Shown here: piece after piece, positions 12,093 to 19,951 of the stretch
Position numbering within the stretch: the stretch's first letter is position 1
How the letters are laid out: the number at the start of each line of letters is the position of its first letter
NCBI GenBank assembly: GCA_013216195.1
Contig: JABSOQ010000023.1
Coordinates: 1-35,207, forward strand
Reading direction: 5' to 3'
Origin: Bdellovibrionales bacterium
GTDB taxonomy: Bacteria; Bdellovibrionota; Bdellovibrionia; Bdellovibrionales; UBA1609
DNA: 35,207 nt
Translations under genes and position numbers: made by a program
Notes under the pieces: model-generated
Databases searched by the model: none
The model's input: only the letters and a program-made list of their open reading frames with translations
What the model was told of the DNA's origin: nothing

Positions 12093-12294
12093 AAGCCCCT
12101 ACAAATAGACCAGAAATCTCTCAGGTTCATATCTAAACCCCACTGGTATCACAAGCAAAAAGGTATTTAGACGGCTGTTAACTCTCTGAACACCAGTGGG
12201 GCCTCAGACGCTTTCTAGGCCAAGTAAAATGTCTCAAAATGATGCACATTACTTGCAATCCCTACAGCCAAGTTGATCCTGGAGGCCATAAACT

Positions 12295-13011
12295 ATGACT
12301 ACCAAAATTACCTTATCAATCTTAGCCGCGGCTCTGTCTTTACCTGGAGTTGCTGAAGTCAAAGAAGATCAAACTCTTTCCCCTAGGCAAGCAATCTCTG
12401 AAGATCAGATTATTCAAAGCTACGAACAGCTCGCCCAGCTTGGCCCTCATCAATTTGCAATGAACCACGAGTCGGTAATGCAGCAACTGTTAGACCGCCA
12501 TTGCTCTGACAGACAAAGCCCTCCTGCTCCTGGGTTAACTTCGTCACTAGACGAGCTCGAGCGGGTTGGTTACCTGGGTAGCGAAGAGACGGGGCTAGAG
12601 ATGATGTTCCGGCAAAAGTGCTCAGCGTGGTTACATAGGTCTGCTCAATTTGCATCAGGTTACCCTAGCATCAATTTCGAAAACGAAGAGATCTTAGGCA
12701 TTCTTGATCACCTGCAAAGACCATCGGCTCAACAATCACTAGAACTCAATTGCTCTCTTCATGCCAAGGGCACACGCAATAGTTCTGAGTTCATCGCCGC
12801 CAATGCCGAGATTTACGATCGAGTGATAGCATCTGAAAACGAGCTTCGCACACGCTTTGGCTACAATAGAGGCTTCTTGGCCCACCAAAACACAGCCTTC
12901 TTCGCATGTCTTTCTAGCTTTTATGAGCAACGCCTACAGAACACCATTGTCACGTCCACAGAGGTTAATGGCGATAATACAATTGGTTTTAACAATGATG
13001 AAGCCCGTTAG
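12295..13011 (+). CDS. hypothetical secreted protein
   Basis: Signal-peptide-like N-terminus 'MTTKITLSILAAALSLPGVAE', GGAGG upstream of ATG; Cys-containing mature part; no family recognised. Confidence 0.75.
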   Translation: MTTKITLSILAAALSLPGVAEVKEDQTLSPRQAISEDQIIQSYEQLAQLGPHQFAMNHESVMQQLLDRHCSDRQSPPAPGLTSSLDELERVGYLGSEETGLEMMFRQKCSAWLHRSAQFASGYPSINFENEEILGILDHLQRPSAQQSLELNCSLHAKGTRNSSEFIAANAEIYDRVIASENELRTRFGYNRGFLAHQNTAFFACLSSFYEQRLQNTIVTSTEVNGDNTIGFNNDEAR

Positions 13012-13763
13012 GGGCAACTTAGAGGGTAGCTGACACCTTCAGTAGATGTTGCGATTTGCTCGATCAGCTCTGCAAGCTGATGAAGACTCTGGCAAGCGCA
13101 GAGAGCCCGCTGAACATCACCAGGAAAGGCACGCTCGACTTGTTCGAGCTCTTCAACTGAAAACGTGGTTGGCCTGCCGCCAGCTGCTTTCTCACGCGTC
13201 CTTCTAAGCTGCCTTCTTATGCTGCTCAGCTGATCATCAAAACTACGTAGTGCCTCTTCGATCGAGCTGATAATTGCGTTTTGAGTAATGTGATCATTCA
13301 CCACTTCGCCTTCTAATTGTGGAAAACCACCATAGGCGATATCTTGGCGATCAACTTCATATTGGCTGACTGTCGGCTCCGCCTCTTTACTTTTAACAAG
13401 AATGGCCTCGTCGCCTCGGAATTCAGGATGATCAAAATAAAACATATACTCTGGATAAAACTCAGGGTCCCCAGTCTGCTGCATATCTTCAAAAGCAAAA
13501 AAGCGCGCGCCCTCATTAGAAAACAAATAACTTCCATCTGAACCATTTCGATTTGCGGTGAAGCCCATAAAACCGTTACCGACAATCTCGACCCCACGAT
13601 TTGCTGGCCCTGTAATCGCCTGAGCGCAGGCCACTTCATATTCGTAGTTCGACTCTGCCCCTGAGCCCGCTGAGGCATCACCATAACTGCCTTGCCTACG
13701 AGTTTCTTGGGCATTCGCTGTAAACGCAAAAACCAGAATGAAAACACATATGATTCTGTTCAT
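13008..13763 (-). CDS. hypothetical secreted protein
   Basis: Signal peptide 'MNRIICVFILVFAFTANAQ', long ORF with a C-terminal 'CACQSLHQLAEL' segment; convergent with the preceding ORF, 4-bp overlap. Confidence 0.75.
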   Translation of the reverse strand: MNRIICVFILVFAFTANAQETRRQGSYGDASAGSGAESNYEYEVACAQAITGPANRGVEIVGNGFMGFTANRNGSDGSYLFSNEGARFFAFEDMQQTGDPEFYPEYMFYFDHPEFRGDEAILVKSKEAEPTVSQYEVDRQDIAYGGFPQLEGEVVNDHITQNAIISSIEEALRSFDDQLSSIRRQLRRTREKAAGGRPTTFSVEELEQVERAFPGDVQRALCACQSLHQLAELIEQIATSTEGVSYPLSCP

Positions 13764-13942
13764 AGTAATATTGTCTCAAGACCCATGCCTGCTCACAACC
13801 AAATTTGGCCGCAAAGGGCTAGGTCTTGGCCTATAGCGGGTGATACTTGGCCCCATTATCAAAGCAAGCTAGGGGCTGGGAACAGTGGCCCCACTGACGC
13901 ACAGCTTTTGACAGCGAATGAGCCCACAAGTATCTTTTCTGC

Positions 13943-15898
13943 ATGAAAAAAGTCGTTATCATTTGCTGTCTGATATTCTCATCTTATGCCCTATCTAAAG
14001 ACAACCCCGGTAGCTGCGTCTACCCCTCTGACAAAGCGAAATTCGGCAGCTTCCCTCCCCACACCAAAGTCAGGCGAGACTTCGATGGAGACGGAAGCAT
14101 CGACATGTTTTACCTTGCAGGCGAAGAGGATGTGCTCTCAACCTGCATATTTTTAAGTTACGGCACTGGTGAAAAGGCCGAGCGCATGTTGAAGCACTCA
14201 AGAGACGGCTATTATGACCCAGTCTTTTACTTTTCGGCCTCTCCTCGACCAGTATTCTTGTCACCGAAGCCTGTTGCCACAAAACAATGTGACAAAGACT
14301 CTTTTTACAATTTGATTCCTGCTGAGATGCGGCCTGAACTGATCGAGGCCTACAACACGTGGAGCAAAAGAACTCGAGACTTTAACGTGACCTACAACAT
14401 GGAGCCTGCTTTTCATGCTGTACACAACCTCTTCTTACTTCATGATGTCGAACTGTTTGATTTTTATCACTACTCAAAAAGAGATCTCACTAGGCAAGTA
14501 AAGGAGTACTTCCCACTAAAGAAAAGGGTTATTGAGGCAGCACTAAAAAGTGATGCTCTTTCAAAACCTTGCGAGAGCCATTTAAAAGACCTCCTAACAA
14601 AAACTGCCGCTCTAGTGAGAAGACATGAAGCCTACACTTCGCCCAAAAAAGGCGAGATCTTGTTTGCTAACGTGAATGACAACTTGAGCTTTCGCTCTTC
14701 AAAAGACATCAAAGAAAAGATCTACTTCCTGTTAGCGCAAGAGGCAGTGGTGGTTTTAGACGAAAACATCAAAACCCATGAAGGCGTCGATTATATTTTA
14801 GTTAAGCGAGCTAGCTGCAGAAGGGTTCATGATCAGCATTTTGAATTCAGCGAGAACTCGGTGCAATGGTCACAATGCCTAACCGACAACGAAACGAAAG
14901 CCCATCAAAAATCGGTTAGAGCCACCCTTAAAGGCTGGGGAAGCAGCTATTGGGGCGAGCAAAACAGTACAGAAAACAAAAAGTACATAAAACAGATCTA
15001 CAGGTCAGGTCACTCTGACGCCTCTTTCAAGGGCTATGTGGCTTTGAGGTTTCTGCGCCCAGCAAGCCACCCTGCCCCCAAGCCTCTTCTAGATCGGCTC
15101 GCCAAAGCAAAACTCCACTTGCACGGTGGGCACCGGCTTGATCTCTGGTCAGATGAAGACTTGAAAGTGACATCGAGTTCAGTTGGGCATTCACTCCAAA
15201 AGGACCTTAACCACCAGAACTACAACTTGCTCAGCAAGGCATTCCCTACACCTTATTTTAATGATGATCTTTCAAAAGGTAAGTATGAGCTCACCGGGCT
15301 CGAAAAGCTCTCACGCAGAGATTACAAGCCGTTTTATTCTTTCACTCAAGATGGTGCGACTTACACAGTTGTGCATGTGACCCCGAACAAAAATACTGTG
15401 ACTAGTGACGGCTACCCAAAAGATCAAGACTACATTGCTCTTTTAGATGATTCTGGCAAAGTCACAAAAATTGCAGAGGGCAACTACTTTACCAAACTGC
15501 CAAGTGGTAGGCCCTATTTTCGAGATCCGGGTCTAGCCAACTTTATTTATAGCTGGAGCTCGATACAAATGGATGAAAGCTCACAGCCAAATACTGTGAC
15601 CGCCTACCTCGAGAGCTGCAAAGAGAACAACAGCAAGAAAGACAAAGAGCATGATTGCCAAATGCCTGAGCTGGAGACCATCAAACAAAACTATCAGAAT
15701 TCAAAGTCAGAGATCACTCATGCTTTCGCTGTTTTTTCAAACTACGTCGACGACAACAACGTCAACTCGAACGAAATCGACGGCAAGTACATGTTTTGCA
15801 AAAAGCACATCTATTTCATTAGGGGCCAAGGCTCAAAATTTGAAGTTGTCGACAGCTGTGACACAAAGACTGATATGGGCGCAAGGGTTCCGTTCTAG
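13943..15898 (+). CDS. hypothetical secreted protein with a possible SH3-like segment
   Basis: Signal peptide 'MKKVVIICCLIFSSYALSK'; Asp-rich 'RRDFDGDGSIDMFYL' (FG-GAP/VCBS-like Ca site); 'ILFANVNDNLSFRSSKDIKEKIYFLLAQEAVVVLDE' resembles an SH3b repeat. Confidence 0.8.
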   Translation: MKKVVIICCLIFSSYALSKDNPGSCVYPSDKAKFGSFPPHTKVRRDFDGDGSIDMFYLAGEEDVLSTCIFLSYGTGEKAERMLKHSRDGYYDPVFYFSASPRPVFLSPKPVATKQCDKDSFYNLIPAEMRPELIEAYNTWSKRTRDFNVTYNMEPAFHAVHNLFLLHDVELFDFYHYSKRDLTRQVKEYFPLKKRVIEAALKSDALSKPCESHLKDLLTKTAALVRRHEAYTSPKKGEILFANVNDNLSFRSSKDIKEKIYFLLAQEAVVVLDENIKTHEGVDYILVKRASCRRVHDQHFEFSENSVQWSQCLTDNETKAHQKSVRATLKGWGSSYWGEQNSTENKKYIKQIYRSGHSDASFKGYVALRFLRPASHPAPKPLLDRLAKAKLHLHGGHRLDLWSDEDLKVTSSSVGHSLQKDLNHQNYNLLSKAFPTPYFNDDLSKGKYELTGLEKLSRRDYKPFYSFTQDGATYTVVHVTPNKNTVTSDGYPKDQDYIALLDDSGKVTKIAEGNYFTKLPSGRPYFRDPGLANFIYSWSSIQMDESSQPNTVTAYLESCKENNSKKDKEHDCQMPELETIKQNYQNSKSEITHAFAVFSNYVDDNNVNSNEIDGKYMFCKKHIYFIRGQGSKFEVVDSCDTKTDMGARVPF

Positions 15899-15943
15899 AT
15901 ATGCTCACTGCTGAGCTTTGAAATGTGCCCTTTGAGCCTAAAC

Positions 15944-15959
15944 ACACAACTAGTTGTGT
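15944..15959. repeat. 16-bp perfect palindrome ACACAACTAGTTGTGT
   Basis: Read directly; lies in the intergenic region ~45 bp after the stop at 15898. Confidence 0.8.
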
Positions 15960-16096
15960 CTACCTCTTGCGCTCACCCCAATTTGGTTTGCAAAAATTCA
16001 TGTTCAATTTTCAACTTAGCAATGCCGCAATCAACTGACTTGCCGTTTTTGCTGTATTTGAGCTTTAATGCCTTCGGTTTTTAAATTCAATTTTGG

Positions 16097-16993
16097 ATGG
16101 TTCACATGAGCATTAGAATATTGCCATTTATCTTTACTGTTTTTTTGGTCAACGATGCCTTTGCTGACAACACCACTTTAAAAGTTGTCACCGCAGTTGA
16201 AGGTTTTGGTGAACTGATGGTGGTTGAAGACTCAAGCTCTAGCGCACCCAAGCCAATTGGTGGTTTTGAATTCGATTTGTTCAATGCGGTTTGCAGACAG
16301 ATGCGAAGGTCTTGTGATTGGAGGGCCGTGCAAGGTGGCTGGAACGACACCCCATTCTTGGGCATCTTGAATGGCCTCAAGTCTGAAGAATACGATGTGG
16401 TTGTTGCTTTTCTCAGGGGAACTCAAGAAAGGTTCACCCATTTTTACCCGTCTGCTGCCTACCTGCAAACAAAGACCGTGTTTTACTCTACTGAGAACTC
16501 TCCACTTAAATTCGAAGTGGGCGAAATACCACACAAGCCTGAAGGTGAACCCGTTCGCTTTGCTACAGTGGGCGCATACAAAGACTCTGTCATAAAATAC
16601 TACGCTGAAGCTGGCTTTGGGCCTGAATCAGGTGTCTACGAAATCATAGAAGTCTCTAGCGATACCGAAGCTGCCGAGCTCGAGCTCGAAGGAATCGCAG
16701 ATTTTAGTTACTCTTCATCTGCTGCCACAGTGCTCAACGAGCGACTTTCGCAAACAGTTGTGATTCTACCTGAGCCTAGCTTAGAATGGGGACCTCGCTT
16801 CTACACAGACAACCCTTTTCTCACCACAGAGATAAACCTTGCACTTCAGAGAGTCGTTGCAAGCGGCGAGTACAAAACACTGCTACAGAAGTATCACCTC
16901 GACAACGAGGCCGCCCTAGTGCAGTCATTTCACTCTGACCCTAACATTGCAGATCTCAACATCATGCAAGATTTCTGCAGACAGGCTCTGTAA
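16097..16993 (+). CDS. periplasmic substrate-binding protein (SBP family 3, amino-acid type)
   Basis: Signal peptide, 'GFEFDLFNAVCRQMRRSCDWRAVQGGWNDTPFLGILNGLKSEEYDVVVAFL', terminal 'INLALQRVVASGEYKTLLQKY'. No permease or ATPase genes adjacent. Confidence 0.8.
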   Translation: MVHMSIRILPFIFTVFLVNDAFADNTTLKVVTAVEGFGELMVVEDSSSSAPKPIGGFEFDLFNAVCRQMRRSCDWRAVQGGWNDTPFLGILNGLKSEEYDVVVAFLRGTQERFTHFYPSAAYLQTKTVFYSTENSPLKFEVGEIPHKPEGEPVRFATVGAYKDSVIKYYAEAGFGPESGVYEIIEVSSDTEAAELELEGIADFSYSSSAATVLNERLSQTVVILPEPSLEWGPRFYTDNPFLTTEINLALQRVVASGEYKTLLQKYHLDNEAALVQSFHSDPNIADLNIMQDFCRQAL

Positions 16994-17103
16994 GACAAAT
17001 GAGACACTGAAAGGTGAGTTCGAGAATCAGGTGCCTTGAAATTCGCAAGGCAAACCTTTAACTCAAGTACTCCAAAGTGGCTCTCTGCAGTTTTGTTGAG
17101 GCA

Positions 17104-17131
17104 TAAAAAAACCGGGCTTTAAGGCCCGGTT
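17104..17131 (-). terminator. Rho-independent terminator oriented on the minus strand
   Basis: AACCGGGC-TTTAAG-GCCCGGTT 8-bp stem (17110-17131) preceded by an A-run on +, i.e. followed by a T-run on the minus strand. Confidence 0.75.
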
Positions 17132-17244
17132 CAAATCAATGGAGAACGCTGTAGGGGTCACTCATCCATGATTTACAAAAGAATTCCCATGCGTCGATAA
17201 CCAACCAAAACTCAACGTAAAGGAACTCCAATACAAACAAACTG

Positions 17245-17376
17245 TCACTTGTTTGAATTGCGGGAACGCAAATCTTTAACAAGCTGTACTCTTAAACCCG
17301 ATCCCAAAAGAGTGAGACTCACTCCAAAACCGAACAACCCAACACAGAATAAAAACAAAAAGAACTTATCGGTCAT
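17245..17376 (-). CDS. small hydrophobic membrane protein (43 aa), unannotated micro-ORF
   Basis: ATG with GAGGGGG ribosome-binding site: MTDKFFLFLFCVGLFGFGVSLTLLGSGLRVQLVKDLRSRNSNK*. Overlaps the upstream micro-ORF by 11 bp and is followed by a minus-strand terminator. Confidence 0.5.
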   Translation of the reverse strand: MTDKFFLFLFCVGLFGFGVSLTLLGSGLRVQLVKDLRSRNSNK

Positions 17377-17518
17377 ATTGCCCCCTCTCAATTTGGCCAA
17401 TTATTTGAAAGGCCCGGCGCTGTATGCGCTGCCTTTGTGGTTTTGTCTTAAAACCTTGAAGCTGAAGATTTAGTGCCTTCAACTCTTTGGTTAAGCGCTT
17501 GAGGTCTTGCAATGCCAT
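17366..17518 (-). CDS. small basic protein (50 aa), unannotated micro-ORF
   Basis: ATG preceded by GGAGG at good spacing (cGGAGGatttcatcATG): MALQDLKRLTKELKALNLQLQGFKTKPQRQRIQRRAFQIIGQIERGQYDR*. Confidence 0.5.
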   Translation of the reverse strand: MALQDLKRLTKELKALNLQLQGFKTKPQRQRIQRRAFQIIGQIERGQYDR

Positions 17519-17597
17519 GATGAAATCCTCCGTGATCTTCTCTCAACGCGCATCCCTCTCACTTGATCATCGCCATCCATAGCAGTTCTCAAATCAG

Positions 17598-17622
17598 AGG
17601 GAGCTCCCCCGGGAACCTCCCT
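17598..17622. repeat. GC-rich near-perfect hairpin (AGGGAGCTCCCCCGGGAACCTCCCT)
   Basis: 25-nt dyad with 6 bp + 1 mismatch + inner G/C pairs, upstream (minus strand) of the micro-ORFs. Confidence 0.6.
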
Positions 17623-18011
17623 GTCCCCTTCTCTTTAGGCCGCCTCCATGCTGCCCTCATTTACTGTGACGGATGTGCCACAGGTCTGGGTTAAACTGGA
17701 CTTAAGAAATCTGGCAAACTGGACCAATTGTTGCGCTAAACCCCTGAAAGTAGATTCAACTCGACATGAAAAGAGGTTCAGCAATTCGAACCGCCTGGCA
17801 GCGCTAAAAGAGGAGGAAACTGGTTCAAGCTAAAGTCGATTTATTGAGCAGTGACCAAGAACCTTCACCGGCTGTCAAAATTGAGGGCGAATCGCCCTGT
17901 TTTGTTAAGTTACTGAAACACTTCAGGATTCTACCAAAAAATCACCCACTGACCCGTGGCATCGGTGGTGAGTCTTTTGCAAATTTAGTTCAGCAAACAG
18001 GGAGATAAAAA

Positions 18012-18521
18012 ATGTTTAGGTTAGTTTCAGTTTTCTCAATACTTCTCGCCACCCCATTGGCCAGTGCGATGTTCTGCCCAATTCAAGAAGGTGCTTTTCA
18101 ACAAAACGGTTCTAGTTACACTTACTCAGAATGCGGGCAAATCGATGCTAGTGGTCAGCTTCATCAGAAGTCGAATTACATGTTACACACAAACGATCCT
18201 GGCCACCCCTGTGATTCGGTTATTGTCGAATTTGAATGCAAAGTCACAGCCTCTGATGGTTTCACCAGGCGAATTCCACTACAGAGTATTGTGCCCGCTT
18301 CGAGCAATAGACCTGGCCCATCCTGCGGGCAACTTAATGTGAACTACGACGACGCCTGCTACTTCGGAAGCCAGGCCATCTTCGCAGATCTGACTCACGA
18401 GGCATTTTGTGCAGAGTACGTCACACAGAGAATCAACAATGGCCAGACGGTCGACTTGAACAGACGCCCTACAGCTAGAGGCTTCGTTTTCGAAATGGCA
18501 CCAGGAAGTCAGACAGAATGA
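18012..18521 (+). CDS. hypothetical secreted protein
   Basis: SD 'gggaga' then ATG; signal peptide 'MFRLVSVFSILLATPLASA'; six or more Cys; 4-bp ATGA overlap with the next ORF. Confidence 0.75.
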   Translation: MFRLVSVFSILLATPLASAMFCPIQEGAFQQNGSSYTYSECGQIDASGQLHQKSNYMLHTNDPGHPCDSVIVEFECKVTASDGFTRRIPLQSIVPASSNRPGPSCGQLNVNYDDACYFGSQAIFADLTHEAFCAEYVTQRINNGQTVDLNRRPTARGFVFEMAPGSQTE

Positions 18522-18793
18522 AGACGTTCAAACATTTGCTTCAAGCGAACTTGCTCATTGGCCTCTTTGCATCTTCAGTATCATTCGCCGTAATTCCATA
18601 TATGAGCGTGAAAGGCAAAGTCATTGGTGTTTCAGAGAAATCAGTTACCGTAAAAGTCGGAAGGGTAAAAAAGGCCCTCCCCAAAGCCGTAGTGCGGTTT
18701 GATGGCAAACAGACTGGCAAAATGCAAACCCTGATGATGCCTGCTGGCCTTTGCACTGTGAACTTCGGCAATGCCCGCTGCTCAATAAACTGA
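18518..18793 (+). CDS. small basic secreted hypothetical protein
   Basis: Signal-like 'LLQANLLIGLFASSVSFA', basic mature part 'KGKVIGVSEKSVTVKVGRVKKALPKAVVRF', ATGA overlap with the upstream gene. Confidence 0.7.
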   Translation: MKTFKHLLQANLLIGLFASSVSFAVIPYMSVKGKVIGVSEKSVTVKVGRVKKALPKAVVRFDGKQTGKMQTLMMPAGLCTVNFGNARCSIN

Positions 18794-18843
18794 AGACCGC
18801 ACAGGGTTCAATTTTATTAGTGATTTCAGACACCTAAATGTAA

Positions 18844-18872
18844 TTGACAGCTGAGAGCCAAAAGCTTACCTT
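18844..18872 (+). promoter_or_regulatory. candidate sigma70-type promoter for the tRNA-Leu gene
   Basis: TTGACA - 17 nt - TACCTT, with the tRNA starting 24 nt after the -10-like hexamer; overlaps an 8-bp inverted repeat GAGAGCCA/TGGCTCTC (18853-18882). Confidence 0.4.
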
Positions 18873-18895
18873 TCTGGCTCTCAAAATTTCGAAAT

Positions 18896-18982
18896 GCGCT
18901 AGTGTCGGAATTGGTAGACGAGCTAGGTTGAGGGCCTAGTGGGGGCAACCCCGTGGAGGTTCAAGTCCTCTCTGGCGCACCA
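18896..18982 (+). tRNA. tRNA-Leu (anticodon GAG), CCA encoded
   Basis: Acceptor GCGCTAG/CTGGCGC, anticodon arm CTAGG-TTGAGGG-CCTAG, long variable arm TGGGGGCAACCCCG, T-arm GGTTCAAGTCC, terminal ACCA. Confidence 0.96.
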
Positions 18983-19134
18983 GCACTTTCCAGGAAGGCA
19001 ACACAACCATGCCTACCCCTGAGCAGAAATGATAACCACTAGTACGATTAGTTTTGCCTTGAGATGCCTAGCTTTCTGCCAGACACCCGAACCTATGTGT
19101 TTGTGCTTTCCAAAAAAGTGGCTAAACTAAGAAC

Positions 19135-19659
19135 ATGTCAGAACCAAGCTCACTCTACTTAAAAGCTCACATCAAAAAAACCGAATTGGATGCCTTTCTA
19201 TCTAGCTCCGTTCAACCGCCTTCAAAGTATAGCGATTGGGCAGACTGGCTTGCTACAAATCAAATGCATGATGGAGGCATCGGGCCAAAAGACATTGAGC
19301 AGATACAGTTCACCGCTAACAACGTGAAGCACTTTCTTGATCAGTGGCTAGGTGAAGTCGGAAACAATCGATTTCAAAAATACGACGAAGAGAGTGAGAC
19401 TTTCGAACTCTCCATGCTCGAGTTTTCTGACAACTACTTCGACTGCATTCAAGTGATGCACGTATTAAGAGAGCTCGCCAGCTACAAAAGCTCTGAAACC
19501 CCAGATTACTTGCTAATCAAAGGCTACAGCTTTGGCCCTGAACCCGATATCACGATAGAGCTAACGCCAAAAAAAAGCCGCATCATCAATGAAACTCCAC
19601 CAAATGCGCACGATGCATTCAAAAACCACATGGACGAGAGAGTGAAACAGCTATCATGA
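19135..19659 (+). CDS. hypothetical cytoplasmic protein
   Basis: 174-aa ORF, acidic, no signal peptide; no family recognised. Confidence 0.7.
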   Translation: MSEPSSLYLKAHIKKTELDAFLSSSVQPPSKYSDWADWLATNQMHDGGIGPKDIEQIQFTANNVKHFLDQWLGEVGNNRFQKYDEESETFELSMLEFSDNYFDCIQVMHVLRELASYKSSETPDYLLIKGYSFGPEPDITIELTPKKSRIINETPPNAHDAFKNHMDERVKQLS

Positions 19660-19951
19660 ACCTAAGGGTCTCTCTGGCCCCCGTCTATTTTGCTTGTTAT
19701 TTCTAAACTGAGATCATTTTTGACAAAACCCTGTGGGTCAGCCCCAGCAGACGAAGAAGCGGCTCCAATTCAATCTGAGCCCGCCTCAGCGTCAGATACG
19801 GCGAATTGTGACGTCCACGGCAGGGGTCAGAAACCTGCCAGGCCAAGCAAATTCTACCCTCTCTAGGGACCAAATTTGACACCCATAACGCCCCACGACA
19901 TCCCGCCTCTCGAAGACCATAATTTAGATTATAAAGTAAGGAAGTTTCCCA

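Noticed and set aside
13313-13747. 144-aa alternative-frame ORF inside the secreted-protein gene 13008-13763
   Set aside because: Lacks the signal peptide and coherent composition of the longer frame.
17648-17833. 61-aa plus-strand ORF
   Set aside because: No convincing RBS or protein-like features; the opposite strand reads better.
18958-19685. Possible att-site duplication of the tRNA-Leu 3' end (CTCTCTGGC again near 19676)
   Set aside because: Only ~9 bp shared; no integrase or mobile genes nearby.
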